Source of the DNA: UBA6109 sp035366835
GTDB taxonomy: Bacteria > Desulfobacterota > Syntrophia > Syntrophales > UBA6109
NCBI GenBank assembly: GCA_035366835.1
Contig: DAOSIS010000020.1
Location: 1 to 64,000, forward strand
Direction: 5' to 3'
Length of the DNA stretch: 64,000 nucleotides
Program-made: the position numbers and the translations under genes
Shown: positions 11,974 through 20,488 of the stretch, one piece after another
Layout: each line of letters begins with the position of its first letter
Position numbering within the stretch: position 1 is the first letter of the stretch
The notes under the pieces: model-generated
What the model was told of the DNA's origin: nothing
What the model saw: the letters and a program-made list of their open reading frames with translations, nothing else
The model's database searches: none

Positions 11974-12755
11974 GAGAAAAAGGATCGTTGCGGAGCGGCA
12001 GGATGGGGAAAGGCATCTATATCCTCCCCAATCTTTTTACGACGGCAAGTCTCTTCTGCGGTTTCTATGCGGCCGTCGCCTCCATGAAGGGATTGTTCGA
12101 GATCGCGGCCGTCAACATCATGTTTTCCGCCGTACTGGACGGCCTCGACGGCAGGATCGCCCGGATGACCAATACGACGAGCAAGTTCGGGTCGGAATAC
12201 GACTCCCTTTGCGACGTCATCGCCTTCGGCGTTGCGCCGGGCCTGCTCGCCTACAACTGGGCGTTGGGGTCATTCGGAAAGTGGGGATGGATCGCAGCCT
12301 TTCTCTTCGTTGCCTGCGGAGCGCTGCGTCTGGCGCGTTTCAACGTCCAGATCGGCACCATCGACAGCAAGGTATTCAACGGCCTGCCGATTCCGGCTGC
12401 GGCGGCCATGGTGGCGACGAGCGTCCTCCTTTACTTTCAATGCGGCGGGGAAGGGACCTTTCCCCATCCCGTCATTCCGGTGATCGTCGTCGCCCTTGCG
12501 CTCCTCATGGTGAGCAACGTCAAGTTCTACAGCTTCAAGGACCTGAATTTCTTCGCCCGGAAGCCTTTCATGTCGCTCGTCCTGATCGTGCTGATCCTGG
12601 TGATCATCGTCGCCGAACCGCAGATCATGATCTTCACGTTCATGGCCGGATATTGTCTTTCCGGTCCGGTATGGACGCTCTACAAGCTGGTGAAGAAATC
12701 GGCGGAGAAACTCAGGGAGAAGAGGGATCCGTCCCCGAAACAGATCTTCCTGTAA
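11970..12755 (+). CDS. pssA: CDP-diacylglycerol-serine O-phosphatidyltransferase
   Basis: PssA joins serine to CDP-diacylglycerol, giving phosphatidylserine for Psd. The CDP-alcohol phosphotransferase signature DG..AR...G...D...D is visible as DGLDGRIAR followed by FGSEYDSLCD around residues 55-80. Several membrane spans fill the 261-residue protein, followed by a basic cytoplasmic tail. ATG 11970 overlaps the psd stop; an internal ATG at 12003, preceded by GGCAGG and starting MGKGIYILPNLFT, could be the true start. The gene is co-transcribed with psd. Confidence 0.95.
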   Translation: MREKGSLRSGRMGKGIYILPNLFTTASLFCGFYAAVASMKGLFEIAAVNIMFSAVLDGLDGRIARMTNTTSKFGSEYDSLCDVIAFGVAPGLLAYNWALGSFGKWGWIAAFLFVACGALRLARFNVQIGTIDSKVFNGLPIPAAAAMVATSVLLYFQCGGEGTFPHPVIPVIVVALALLMVSNVKFYSFKDLNFFARKPFMSLVLIVLILVIIVAEPQIMIFTFMAGYCLSGPVWTLYKLVKKSAEKLREKRDPSPKQIFL

Positions 12756-12835
12756 CCGTTCGGGAGTACGAAAAAACGGGGCGGGCCGATGTTTCCGGCA
12801 CGCCGCGAGAAACCAACAAGGCGGTGAAACGGACT

Positions 12836-13852
12836 ATGAGGACGTACAGTGTCGCGGTCGTTGGCGCTACGGGCGCCGTGGGTAACGAGATGATCAAGGT
12901 CCTGGAACAGCGCAATTTCCCGGTGGGGAAGTTGACGCTCCTCGCATCCGCGCGTTCGGTCGGGAAGAAGCTGAAGTACAAGGGCGCGGAAATCGAGGTC
13001 CGGGAGCTGAAAGAGGATTCCTTCGCCGGCATCGAGATCGGTCTTTTCTCCGCCGGCGGCGGCATCAGCACGAAGTTCGCGCCGATTGCGGCCAGCGCAG
13101 GGTGCGTCGTGGTGGACAACACGAACGCGTTCCGCATGGATCCGGATATCCCGCTGGTCGTTCCCGAGGTCAACGACGGAGCGATCGCCCACTACAAGAA
13201 CCGGGGAATCATCGCCAATCCGAACTGCTCCACGATCCAGATGGTCGTCGCCCTGAAGCCGATCCATGATGCCGCGGGAATCAAGCGGGTGGTCGTGTCC
13301 ACCTATCAGTCCGTTTCGGGGACGGGGAAGAAGGCGATTGAGGAACTCGAGCTGCAGAGCAGGGCCATCCTGAGCGGCCAGAAGCCGGTGGTCAAGGTAT
13401 ACCCCTATCAGATCGCCTTCAACTGCCTGCCCCACATCGACATCTTCCTGGACAACGGATACTGCCGGGAAGAGATGAAGATGGTCAACGAGACGAAGAA
13501 GATCATGAATGATCCTTCCATCGGCGTGACGGCGACGACGGTCCGTGTGCCCGTCTTCTTCAGTCATTCGGAATCCGTCAACGTCGAGACGCGCAGGAAG
13601 ATCACGGCGGCGCAGGTGCGGGAGCTGCTGGCCAAGGCGCCGGGCGTGAAGGTGGTGGACGACCTGAAGGAACGGAAGTATCCGCTCGCCATCGATGCCG
13701 CCGGCCGGGACGAGACCTTCGTCGGGAGGATCCGCGAGGACGAATCCATTCCGAACGGCATCAATCTGTGGATCGTCGCCGACAATATCCGCAAGGGGGC
13801 GGCGCTCAACGCCGTTCAGATCGCCGAGATTCTTATTTCGAAGTACCTATGA
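12836..13852 (+). CDS. asd: Aspartate-semialdehyde dehydrogenase
   Basis: Asd reduces aspartyl phosphate to aspartate semialdehyde, feeding lysine/diaminopimelate, threonine and methionine synthesis. The N-terminal NADP-binding GATGAVG, the catalytic cysteine in NPNCSTIQM (around residue 130) and SVSGTGKKAIEEL are all present. ATG 12836 is preferred; GTG 12824 is in frame just upstream. At 338 residues it is full length. The 80 bases before it show no clear terminator, so it may be read from the psd-pssA unit. The stop overlaps rsmD by 4 bp. Confidence 0.97.
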   Translation: MRTYSVAVVGATGAVGNEMIKVLEQRNFPVGKLTLLASARSVGKKLKYKGAEIEVRELKEDSFAGIEIGLFSAGGGISTKFAPIAASAGCVVVDNTNAFRMDPDIPLVVPEVNDGAIAHYKNRGIIANPNCSTIQMVVALKPIHDAAGIKRVVVSTYQSVSGTGKKAIEELELQSRAILSGQKPVVKVYPYQIAFNCLPHIDIFLDNGYCREEMKMVNETKKIMNDPSIGVTATTVRVPVFFSHSESVNVETRRKITAAQVRELLAKAPGVKVVDDLKERKYPLAIDAAGRDETFVGRIREDESIPNGINLWIVADNIRKGAALNAVQIAEILISKYL

Positions 13853-14400
13853 GGATCATCGGCGGCGAGGCGCGTGGAAGGATCATCCGCATCCCGAAGG
13901 GATGCCGCCTTCGACCCACGTCGGACATGGTGAGGGAGGCGCTCTTCAACATCCTTCCCCCCGTGACGGGCGGTTCCTTCCTCGATCTCTTCGCCGGCTG
14001 CGGAACCGTAGGTCTGGAGGCCGCAAGCCGGGGGGCCGCCCGCAGCCTGCTCGTCGAGAAGGATCCGCTCCTGGCGAAGGCCATCCGTGCCTCCGCCGAG
14101 GGTCTCGGGCTGGCCGGACGGACGGAAGTCATGGCGGCGGAAGCGGAGAGGGCGATTCTGCTGCTCTCCGCACGGGGAGAACGTTTCGATTTTGTCTTCA
14201 TCGATCCACCCTATGAGAGAGGTTTGATCGAACCGACGCTGGAGAGAATCGCCTCGGGGAATCTACTGGCTCAAGCTGGATTTGCGATCGTTCAACATGC
14301 GGCAGGGGAAGGCGTACAAACGGATTCGATCGGCGGAATCGTCCTCAGGGATCAGAGAAGGTACGGCAACACCCTCTTGTCATTCTGGCAGGGAGCGTAA
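13849..14400 (+). CDS. rsmD: 16S rRNA (guanine966-N2)-methyltransferase RsmD
   Basis: RsmD methylates G966 of 16S rRNA using S-adenosylmethionine. The N-terminal MRIIGGEARGRII with RPTSDMVREALFNIL is diagnostic, the SAM-binding FLDLFAGCGTVGLEA follows near residue 45, and the catalytic FIDPPYERG (DPPY form of NPPY) lies near residue 120. The 183-residue length is normal. It is coupled to asd by an ATGA overlap and is followed by coaD, a gene pair widely conserved in bacteria. Confidence 0.95.
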   Translation: MRIIGGEARGRIIRIPKGCRLRPTSDMVREALFNILPPVTGGSFLDLFAGCGTVGLEAASRGAARSLLVEKDPLLAKAIRASAEGLGLAGRTEVMAAEAERAILLLSARGERFDFVFIDPPYERGLIEPTLERIASGNLLAQAGFAIVQHAAGEGVQTDSIGGIVLRDQRRYGNTLLSFWQGA

Positions 14401-14446
14401 TCCGATGGCCGAGCGCAATTCGATCGAAAAAGCGAAAGAGAGGGCT

Positions 14447-14929
14447 ATGCGAAGGATTGCCGTATACCCCGGGTCATTCGATCCCATCACCAACGGCCAC
14501 GTCGACATCATCAAGAGGGGATTGACGATGTTCGACCAGCTGATCGTGCTGATCGCGTACAACGCGAACAAGCAGGCCCTCTTCACGGTGGAGGAGCGGA
14601 TCGCCATGATCCGCGAGGTGGTCAAGGACATGGACCACGTTGTCGTGGACAGCTCCCCGGGGCTTCTGGTCGACTATGTCAAGAGCGTCGGCGGCAGCGT
14701 GATCCTTCGCGGGCTCCGGGCGCTTTCGGATTTCGAGTACGAGTTTCAGCTGGCCCTCATCAATCGGAAGCTGAACCGGGACATCGAGACCGTCTTCCTC
14801 ATGACAGGGTACAAATGGTTCTACACCAGTTCGAAAATCATCAAGGAAGCGGCGAGTCTCGGCGGGTCCGTCAAGGGGCTCGTGCCGGAGATCGTCTATC
14901 AGAAACTGCAGGCGAAATACGAAGGATGA
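14447..14929 (+). CDS. coaD: Phosphopantetheine adenylyltransferase
   Basis: CoaD adenylates 4'-phosphopantetheine to dephospho-CoA, the penultimate CoA step. The nucleotidyltransferase motif YPGSFDPITNGHVDII starts at residue 7 and the ISSTxxR-type block appears as FYTSSKIIKEAASLGG. ATG 14447, preceded by AGAGAGGG, gives the standard 160 residues; ATG 14405 would add 14 residues unlike the family. It sits 46 bases after rsmD, a conserved pairing. Confidence 0.97.
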   Translation: MRRIAVYPGSFDPITNGHVDIIKRGLTMFDQLIVLIAYNANKQALFTVEERIAMIREVVKDMDHVVVDSSPGLLVDYVKSVGGSVILRGLRALSDFEYEFQLALINRKLNRDIETVFLMTGYKWFYTSSKIIKEAASLGGSVKGLVPEIVYQKLQAKYEG

Positions 14930-14962
14930 GGATTTCGGAAGAGCAGCGCAAGGAGGACACCG

Positions 14963-16159
14963 ATGGTGAAACTGGCATCTCGAATCTCCACAATCAAACC
15001 CTCGGCGACGCTGGCGATCACGGCCAAGGCCAACGCCTTGCGGGCGCAGGGAAGAGACGTTGTCGGATTCGGTGCGGGCGAGCCTGATTTCGATACGCCC
15101 GCCAACATCAAGGCGGCGGCGGTCAAGGCGCTGGAGGCGGGATTCACGAAATACACCGCCGTCGGCGGCATCGACGAACTCAAGGATGCGATCATCGGAA
15201 AATTCCGCCGCGACAGCGGTCTCGAATACAAGAGGTCCCAGGTCGCCGTCTCCTGCGGGGCCAAACACACCCTCTACAATCTTGCCCAGGTCCTGTTTGA
15301 AGAGGGGGACGAGGTGATCATCCCCTCACCCTACTGGGTGTCCTATCCGGACATCGTCATCCTGACGGGCGCCAAACCCGTGATCGTCACGACGCGGGAG
15401 GAGGACGGCTTCAAGATGTCGCCGGCGCAACTGGAGGGGGCGCTGACCGCCCGGACAAAGGCGGTCGTCATCAACAGCCCCTCGAATCCCGCCGGGGTGA
15501 CCTACAGCCGCGAGGAGTTGAAGGCCCTGGCCGACGTCCTCGCCAGGCGGGACGTCCTCGTCATCTCCGACGACATCTATGAGAAGATTCTCTATGACGG
15601 TCTGACCTTTCATACGATGGCCTCAACCGATCCGGCCATGAAGGACCGCACCGTCACCGTGAACGGCGTCTCGAAGGCATACGCGATGACGGGCTGGCGC
15701 ATCGGGTATGCGGCGGGGCCCGACGTCGTCATCAAGGCGCTCACGAAGCTGCAGAGCCAGAACACGTCGAACCCGACGTCCATCGCCCAGAAGGCGGCCG
15801 TCGAGGCGCTGAACGGCTCCCAGGAAAGCGTTGCGCGCATGGGCGCGGAGTTCCAGAAGCGGCGCGACGTGATCGTGGCGGGATTGGACAGCATTCCCGG
15901 GATCCGCTGCATGAAGCCGCAGGGCGCCTTTTACGTCTTCCCGAATGTCTCCGCGCTCTACGGGAAGCGCTTCGGCGGGAAAGTGCTGGAGGGATCGACA
16001 TCTTTTGCGGCGTTTCTCCTGGATGCCGTCGACGTGGCGGTCGTCCCGGGCGTGGAGTTCGGCCACGACGCCAACATCCGCCTTTCCTATGCCACGTCCA
16101 TGAAGAATATCGAAGAAGGGATCAAGAGGATCCGCAGGGCCGTGGAAAAACTCGGCTGA
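14963..16159 (+). CDS. Pyridoxal-phosphate aspartate aminotransferase (class I, Ib subgroup)
   Basis: This enzyme interconverts aspartate/2-oxoglutarate and oxaloacetate/glutamate. The N-terminal GAGEPDFDTP, the NSPSNPAGV substrate and PLP pocket, and the PLP lysine in SKAYAMTGWRIGYAAG (about residue 235) place it in the class I Ib group. AGGAGGACACCG is a strong ribosome site before ATG 14963. The 398-residue length is standard. A second, more distant class I aminotransferase is encoded at 46.4-47.5 kb on the other strand. Exact substrate preference (aspartate, prephenate or other) cannot be fixed from sequence alone. Confidence 0.92.
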   Translation: MVKLASRISTIKPSATLAITAKANALRAQGRDVVGFGAGEPDFDTPANIKAAAVKALEAGFTKYTAVGGIDELKDAIIGKFRRDSGLEYKRSQVAVSCGAKHTLYNLAQVLFEEGDEVIIPSPYWVSYPDIVILTGAKPVIVTTREEDGFKMSPAQLEGALTARTKAVVINSPSNPAGVTYSREELKALADVLARRDVLVISDDIYEKILYDGLTFHTMASTDPAMKDRTVTVNGVSKAYAMTGWRIGYAAGPDVVIKALTKLQSQNTSNPTSIAQKAAVEALNGSQESVARMGAEFQKRRDVIVAGLDSIPGIRCMKPQGAFYVFPNVSALYGKRFGGKVLEGSTSFAAFLLDAVDVAVVPGVEFGHDANIRLSYATSMKNIEEGIKRIRRAVEKLG

Positions 16160-16185
16160 GCGGACTTCCGGAAGGAGCACGGAGC

Positions 16186-17589
16186 ATGGGGGGGTTGTTC
16201 GGCGTCGTCGGACGCGAGAATTGCGCGAAGACCCTGTTCTACGGGACGGATTATCATTCGCATCTGGGTACGGAAAACGCCGGGCTCGCCGTTTGGGGAA
16301 GCGGCGGCTTCTACAACACCATCCACAGCATCAGCCAGTCGCAGTTCAAGTCCCGGTTCGTCGACGACTACCGGCAGATGCAGGGAACCATGGGGATCGG
16401 CGCGATCGACGACGAATGGCCGCAGCCGCTGATCATCCGGTCGAAATTCGGCACCTACGCCATCGCCGCGACGGGGCTGGTGAACAACAAGGCGAAGCTC
16501 GTCGAGGGCGTGCTGGCGGAAGGCGGCACCTTTTCCGAAATCGAGGGCGGCGGCGTCAATACCGTCGAGCTCGTCGCCAAACTCATCAACCGCTGCGACA
16601 CGCTCGTCGGCGGGATCGAAAAAACGCTGGAGGCCATCGACGGTTCGATCTGCCTCCTGCTCCTGACGCCCGATGGGATCTATGCGGCGCGGGACCGCTA
16701 CGGGCGCTTTGCGCTGGCGCTGGGCATGGGGAACGGTACCGGCGGAGGCGGGCTCGTCGTGGCGTCGGAGGCGAGTTCCTTCCCCAATCTGGGCTTCACC
16801 ATCCTCCGGGGCGTCGGCCCGGGCGAGATCGTTCTCCTGACGAAGGACGGCCTCAAGGAGCTGAGGACTTCGCGCGAGACGAAGCGGGTGTGCGCCTTTC
16901 TCTGGATCTACACCGGCGATCCGGCCTCCCAGTACGAAGGGATTCACGTCGAGACGGCGCGGGAACGTTGCGGACGTGCTCTGGCCCGCCACGACTCGAT
17001 CGAGGCGGATTTCGTCACCGGTGTCCCCGATTCGGGCGTGGGGCACGCCATCGGATACGCGATGGAATCGGGCATTCCGTACCGGCGCCCGCTGGTCAAG
17101 TACACCTCCGGCTACGGCAGAAGCTACACCCCGCCGTCGCAGGATATCCGTGACCTCGTGGCGACGATGAAGCTCAATGCCATTCGGGACGTCATTTCCG
17201 GGAAGCGGATGATCGTCTGCGACGACTCCATCGTGCGGGGCACGCAGCTGCGCAATTACACGATCAAGAAGCTCTGGGACGGCGGCGCAAAGGAGATCCA
17301 TGTCCGCCCCGCCTGCCCGCCGCTCATGTATCCCTGCCGGTTTGCCGTGTCGACGAGGTCGGTTGCGGAGCTGGCGTGCCGCCGCGCAATCCGCGCCATC
17401 GAGGGCGCCGACATCGAGAACATCGATGCCTATCTGGATCACCGCACGGAGAAGTATGCGCAGATGATCGAATGGATCCGCCGAGATCTGAACGTGACTT
17501 CGCTGCAATACCAGCGGATCGAGGATATGATCGAAGCCATCGGTCTGGCGGAAGAACAGCTCTGCCTCTATTGTTGGCGCGGCTGCTGA
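16186..17589 (+). CDS. PurF-like amidophosphoribosyltransferase lacking the N-terminal cysteine
   Basis: The fold is that of PurF: an N-terminal glutamine amidotransferase-like (Ntn) domain followed by a phosphoribosyltransferase domain with the PRPP loop IVCDDSIVRGTQL near residue 345 and the VRPACPPLMYPC block. Classical PurF exposes a nucleophilic cysteine at position 1 of the mature protein; here the protein begins MGGLFGVVGRENC, so glycine replaces it and the first cysteine is at residue 13. Related MGG-starting paralogs are commonly annotated as amidophosphoribosyltransferase. It may use free ammonia or have another substrate; I would not assign it as the main PurF. GGAAGGAGCACGG precedes the ATG. 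It lies 26 bases after the aminotransferase. Confidence 0.8.
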   Translation: MGGLFGVVGRENCAKTLFYGTDYHSHLGTENAGLAVWGSGGFYNTIHSISQSQFKSRFVDDYRQMQGTMGIGAIDDEWPQPLIIRSKFGTYAIAATGLVNNKAKLVEGVLAEGGTFSEIEGGGVNTVELVAKLINRCDTLVGGIEKTLEAIDGSICLLLLTPDGIYAARDRYGRFALALGMGNGTGGGGLVVASEASSFPNLGFTILRGVGPGEIVLLTKDGLKELRTSRETKRVCAFLWIYTGDPASQYEGIHVETARERCGRALARHDSIEADFVTGVPDSGVGHAIGYAMESGIPYRRPLVKYTSGYGRSYTPPSQDIRDLVATMKLNAIRDVISGKRMIVCDDSIVRGTQLRNYTIKKLWDGGAKEIHVRPACPPLMYPCRFAVSTRSVAELACRRAIRAIEGADIENIDAYLDHRTEKYAQMIEWIRRDLNVTSLQYQRIEDMIEAIGLAEEQLCLYCWRGC

Positions 17590-17685
17590 ACGTCCTGCCT
17601 GCATCGGGTTTTTCGGAAAGGTCCTTGTCCTCCTGACGATCGTGGATTTTCTGACAAAGGGGGAACCGTTTCCGGGGCATGTATT

Positions 17686-18765
17686 TTGAAAGAGATCGGC
17701 AAACGCAGGAAGACGAAAACGATTTTTGTGGGGAAGGTTCCCGTCGGGGGCGGGGCTCCGCTCGCCCTCCAGTCCATGACCTGCACGGATACGAGGGATG
17801 TGCGCGCGACGGTCGCCCAGATCCGCGAACTGGAGGAGGCGGGTTGTGAGCTGGTCCGCGTCGCCGTACCCGACGGCGACGCGGCGGAAGCGCTCGGGTC
17901 CATCAAGCGGCAGATCTCCATTCCCCTGATCGCCGACATCCATTTCAATTTCCGTCTGGCGCTGGAGGCGATCCGGCAGGGAGCGGACGGAATCCGCATC
18001 AACCCCGGCAACATGAAGCGCGACGGCCTGCGCAAGATCGTCGCGGCGGCCCTGCCTGCGGGCACGGCCATCCGGATCGGCATCAACGCGGGTTCGCTGG
18101 AGAAGGACATCCTGCGCAAGCACGGCCGGCCGACCGCGGCCGCGCTCGTGGAGAGCGCCCTCCGCAGTCTGGTCTTTTTCGAGGAGATGGGCGCGGAATC
18201 CCTGAAGCTTTCCATCAAGTCATCGGACGTTCCGACCATGATCGAATCCTACCGCCTCGTCTCGAGGCGGACGCGCTGGCCGCTGCACCTGGGCGTCACG
18301 GAGGCCGGCACGATCCTGCACGCGGCCGTCAAGTCGTCGATCGGGATCGGCGTCCTTCTGGCGGAAGGGATCGGCGACACGCTCCGCGTGTCGGTGACGG
18401 GCCATCCCTGCGAGGAAATCCGCCTGGCCTGGGAGATCCTCGGGGCGTTGAAGCTGCGCAGGAGGGGCCCGGAGATCATTTCCTGCCCGACCTGCGGGCG
18501 CTGCGAAATCGACCTCTTCCGCCTGGCGGAGGATGTGGAGAAGCGGCTCGCCGGGCTGCAGGAACCCCTGAGGATCGCGCTCATGGGCTGCGTCGTCAAC
18601 GGCCCGGGGGAGGCCGCCGAGGCCGATGTCGGTATCGCCGGCGGCAGGGGCCTCGGCCTGCTCTTCCGTCGCGGCAAGCCCGTCCGGAAGGTTCGGGAGG
18701 CTGATTTCGCGGAGGCGCTGATGCGCGAGATTGCGAAGATGACAAAAGACAAGAAGGAGACGTGA
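17686..18765 (+). CDS. ispG: 4-hydroxy-3-methylbut-2-enyl diphosphate synthase
   Basis: IspG is the [4Fe-4S] enzyme that reductively opens MEcPP to HMBPP, the penultimate MEP-pathway step. The N-terminal TIM-barrel motif LALQSMTCTDTRD, the IADIHFNFRLAL region and the cluster cysteines in SCPTCGRCEIDL and GCVVNGPGEA are all present. It is the short bacterial form of 359 residues. The start is TTG 17686; no in-frame ATG precedes the conserved N-terminus and the Shine-Dalgarno sequence is weak. The stop overlaps the proS start region. Confidence 0.96.
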   Translation: MKEIGKRRKTKTIFVGKVPVGGGAPLALQSMTCTDTRDVRATVAQIRELEEAGCELVRVAVPDGDAAEALGSIKRQISIPLIADIHFNFRLALEAIRQGADGIRINPGNMKRDGLRKIVAAALPAGTAIRIGINAGSLEKDILRKHGRPTAAALVESALRSLVFFEEMGAESLKLSIKSSDVPTMIESYRLVSRRTRWPLHLGVTEAGTILHAAVKSSIGIGVLLAEGIGDTLRVSVTGHPCEEIRLAWEILGALKLRRRGPEIISCPTCGRCEIDLFRLAEDVEKRLAGLQEPLRIALMGCVVNGPGEAAEADVGIAGGRGLGLLFRRGKPVRKVREADFAEALMREIAKMTKDKKET

Positions 18766-20483
18766 TGCAATATTCCCAATTGTTTCTGCCCACAACACGG
18801 GAGATTCCCTCCGATGCGGAGATTGTCAGCCACCAGCTGATGCTTCGGGCAGGGATGATCCGCAAGCTGACGAGCGGCATCTATTCCTACCTGCCGCTGG
18901 GATACCGGGTGATCCGCAAACTGGAGCAGATCGTCCGCGAAGAGATGAACCGGGCCGGCGCGCAGGAGGTGTTCCTGCCCACCGTGCAGCCGGCCGAGCT
19001 CTGGCGCGAATCCGGCCGGTGGCAGCACTACGGCAGGGAACTGCTCCGCTTCAGGGACCGGCACGAGCGGGAGTACTGCCTGGGGCCCACGCACGAAGAG
19101 GTGATCACCGATCTCGTGCGCAACGAAATCAAGACCTACCGGCAGCTTCCCCGCAACCTCTATCAGATTCAGACGAAATTCCGCGACGAGATCCGGCCCC
19201 GCTTCGGGGTGATGCGATGCCGAGAATTCGGGATGAAGGACGCGTACAGTTTCGATGCGGACGAGCCGGGTGCCGAGGTCAGCTACGGCAGGATGTTCGA
19301 GGCCTATTGCCGGATCTTTGCGCGCTGCGGCCTGCGGTACCGCGCCGTAGAGGCGGACTCGGGCAATATCGGCGGCAGCTTTTCCCACGAATTCATGGTG
19401 ATGGCCGATTCGGGCGAGGACGCTGTCGTCTTCTGTGAGGGCTGCGACTACGCGGCGAATCTCGAGAAGGCGGAGATCGCCAAGCCGGAGGCTCGAAAGA
19501 TCGACTCGGCACGCTTTCTGCCCCGGGAGGAAGTCGAGACGCCCGACGTAAAGACGATCGAGGAGGTCTGCCGGTTTCTGTCGGTGAAGCCCGAAGAGAT
19601 CGTCAAGACGCTCGTCTTCAGCGCCGACGGTATGCCGGTGGCCGTCCTCGTGCGCGGGGACCACGAGGTCAACGAAGCCAAGGTGAGAAACTACCTGGGG
19701 TGCGATTCCCTGGAGCTGGCGGACGACGACACGATCCTGAAGGTCACCGGCTCTCCGCGCGGATTCGCCGGTGCGATCGGCATCCGGGCGCGGCTGATCG
19801 CCGACCACGCGCTCCTGAACATGACGAATTTCGTCATGGGGGCCAACCGCCGGGACACCCATGTCCGGAACGTCAACATGGGACGCGATTTCCCGCTGAG
19901 GGAGTTCGCCGATCTCCGGACGGCCAAGCCCGGTGACGCGTGCGCCCGATGCGGCAAACCGATGCAGTTCGCGCGGGGCATCGAGGTGGGGCACGTCTTC
20001 AAGCTCGGGACCAAGTACAGCAAGGCGATGCGCGCCCTCTTCCTCGACCGGGAGGGCAGGGAGCAGCCCATGATCATGGGCTGCTACGGCATCGGCATCG
20101 GGCGGACGGTCGCGGCCTGCATCGAGCAGAACCACGACGAGGCCGGGATTGTCTGGCCCATGGCGCTTGCCCCCTATACCGTCATCATCACGCCGGTGAA
20201 CGTCAAGGACGAAAAGCTTTTCCAGGCCTCGCAGAGGCTATACGACCATCTTTCCGAAAGAGGCTTCGAGGTGCTCCTCGACGACCGCGACGAGCGCGCC
20301 GGGGTGAAGTTCATGGATGCCGACCTGATCGGCGTTCCCCTGCGGATCACGGTGGGGCCGAAACGCGTCGCCGAAGGCAAGGTGGAGATCAAATCCCGCA
20401 AGTCCGGAGAGGTGTCGGTAGTGGCCCTGGATGAGCGGGAAGTCGAAACCTTCCTCCGCGAGCGCATCAGCAAGGAAATGTAG
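18765..20483 (+). CDS. proS: Prolyl-tRNA synthetase (bacterial type)
   Basis: ProS charges tRNA-Pro; a tRNA-Pro(UGG) gene lies 4.3 kb downstream. This is the bacterial architecture: class II catalytic motifs 1 (GAQEVFLPTVQPAELW), 2 (FRDEIRPRFGVMRCREFGMKD is the span) and 3 (GCYGIGIGRTVAA), an inserted editing domain between motifs 2 and 3 (about residues 220-400), and a C-terminal anticodon domain. ATG 18765 is preferred because AGGAG sits five bases upstream; GTG 18762 is adjacent and in frame. Length 572 is typical. Confidence 0.97.
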   Translation: MQYSQLFLPTTREIPSDAEIVSHQLMLRAGMIRKLTSGIYSYLPLGYRVIRKLEQIVREEMNRAGAQEVFLPTVQPAELWRESGRWQHYGRELLRFRDRHEREYCLGPTHEEVITDLVRNEIKTYRQLPRNLYQIQTKFRDEIRPRFGVMRCREFGMKDAYSFDADEPGAEVSYGRMFEAYCRIFARCGLRYRAVEADSGNIGGSFSHEFMVMADSGEDAVVFCEGCDYAANLEKAEIAKPEARKIDSARFLPREEVETPDVKTIEEVCRFLSVKPEEIVKTLVFSADGMPVAVLVRGDHEVNEAKVRNYLGCDSLELADDDTILKVTGSPRGFAGAIGIRARLIADHALLNMTNFVMGANRRDTHVRNVNMGRDFPLREFADLRTAKPGDACARCGKPMQFARGIEVGHVFKLGTKYSKAMRALFLDREGREQPMIMGCYGIGIGRTVAACIEQNHDEAGIVWPMALAPYTVIITPVNVKDEKLFQASQRLYDHLSERGFEVLLDDRDERAGVKFMDADLIGVPLRITVGPKRVAEGKVEIKSRKSGEVSVVALDEREVETFLRERISKEM

Positions 20484-20488
20484 CCTGC

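Noticed and set aside
16087..18123. Long - strand frame opposite the PurF-like and ispG genes
   Set aside because: Antisense shadow of clear genes with a compositional rather than protein-like sequence.
18249..20135. Long - strand frame opposite proS (about 630 codons)
   Set aside because: Antisense to a full-length ProS with all motifs; no recognisable domain.
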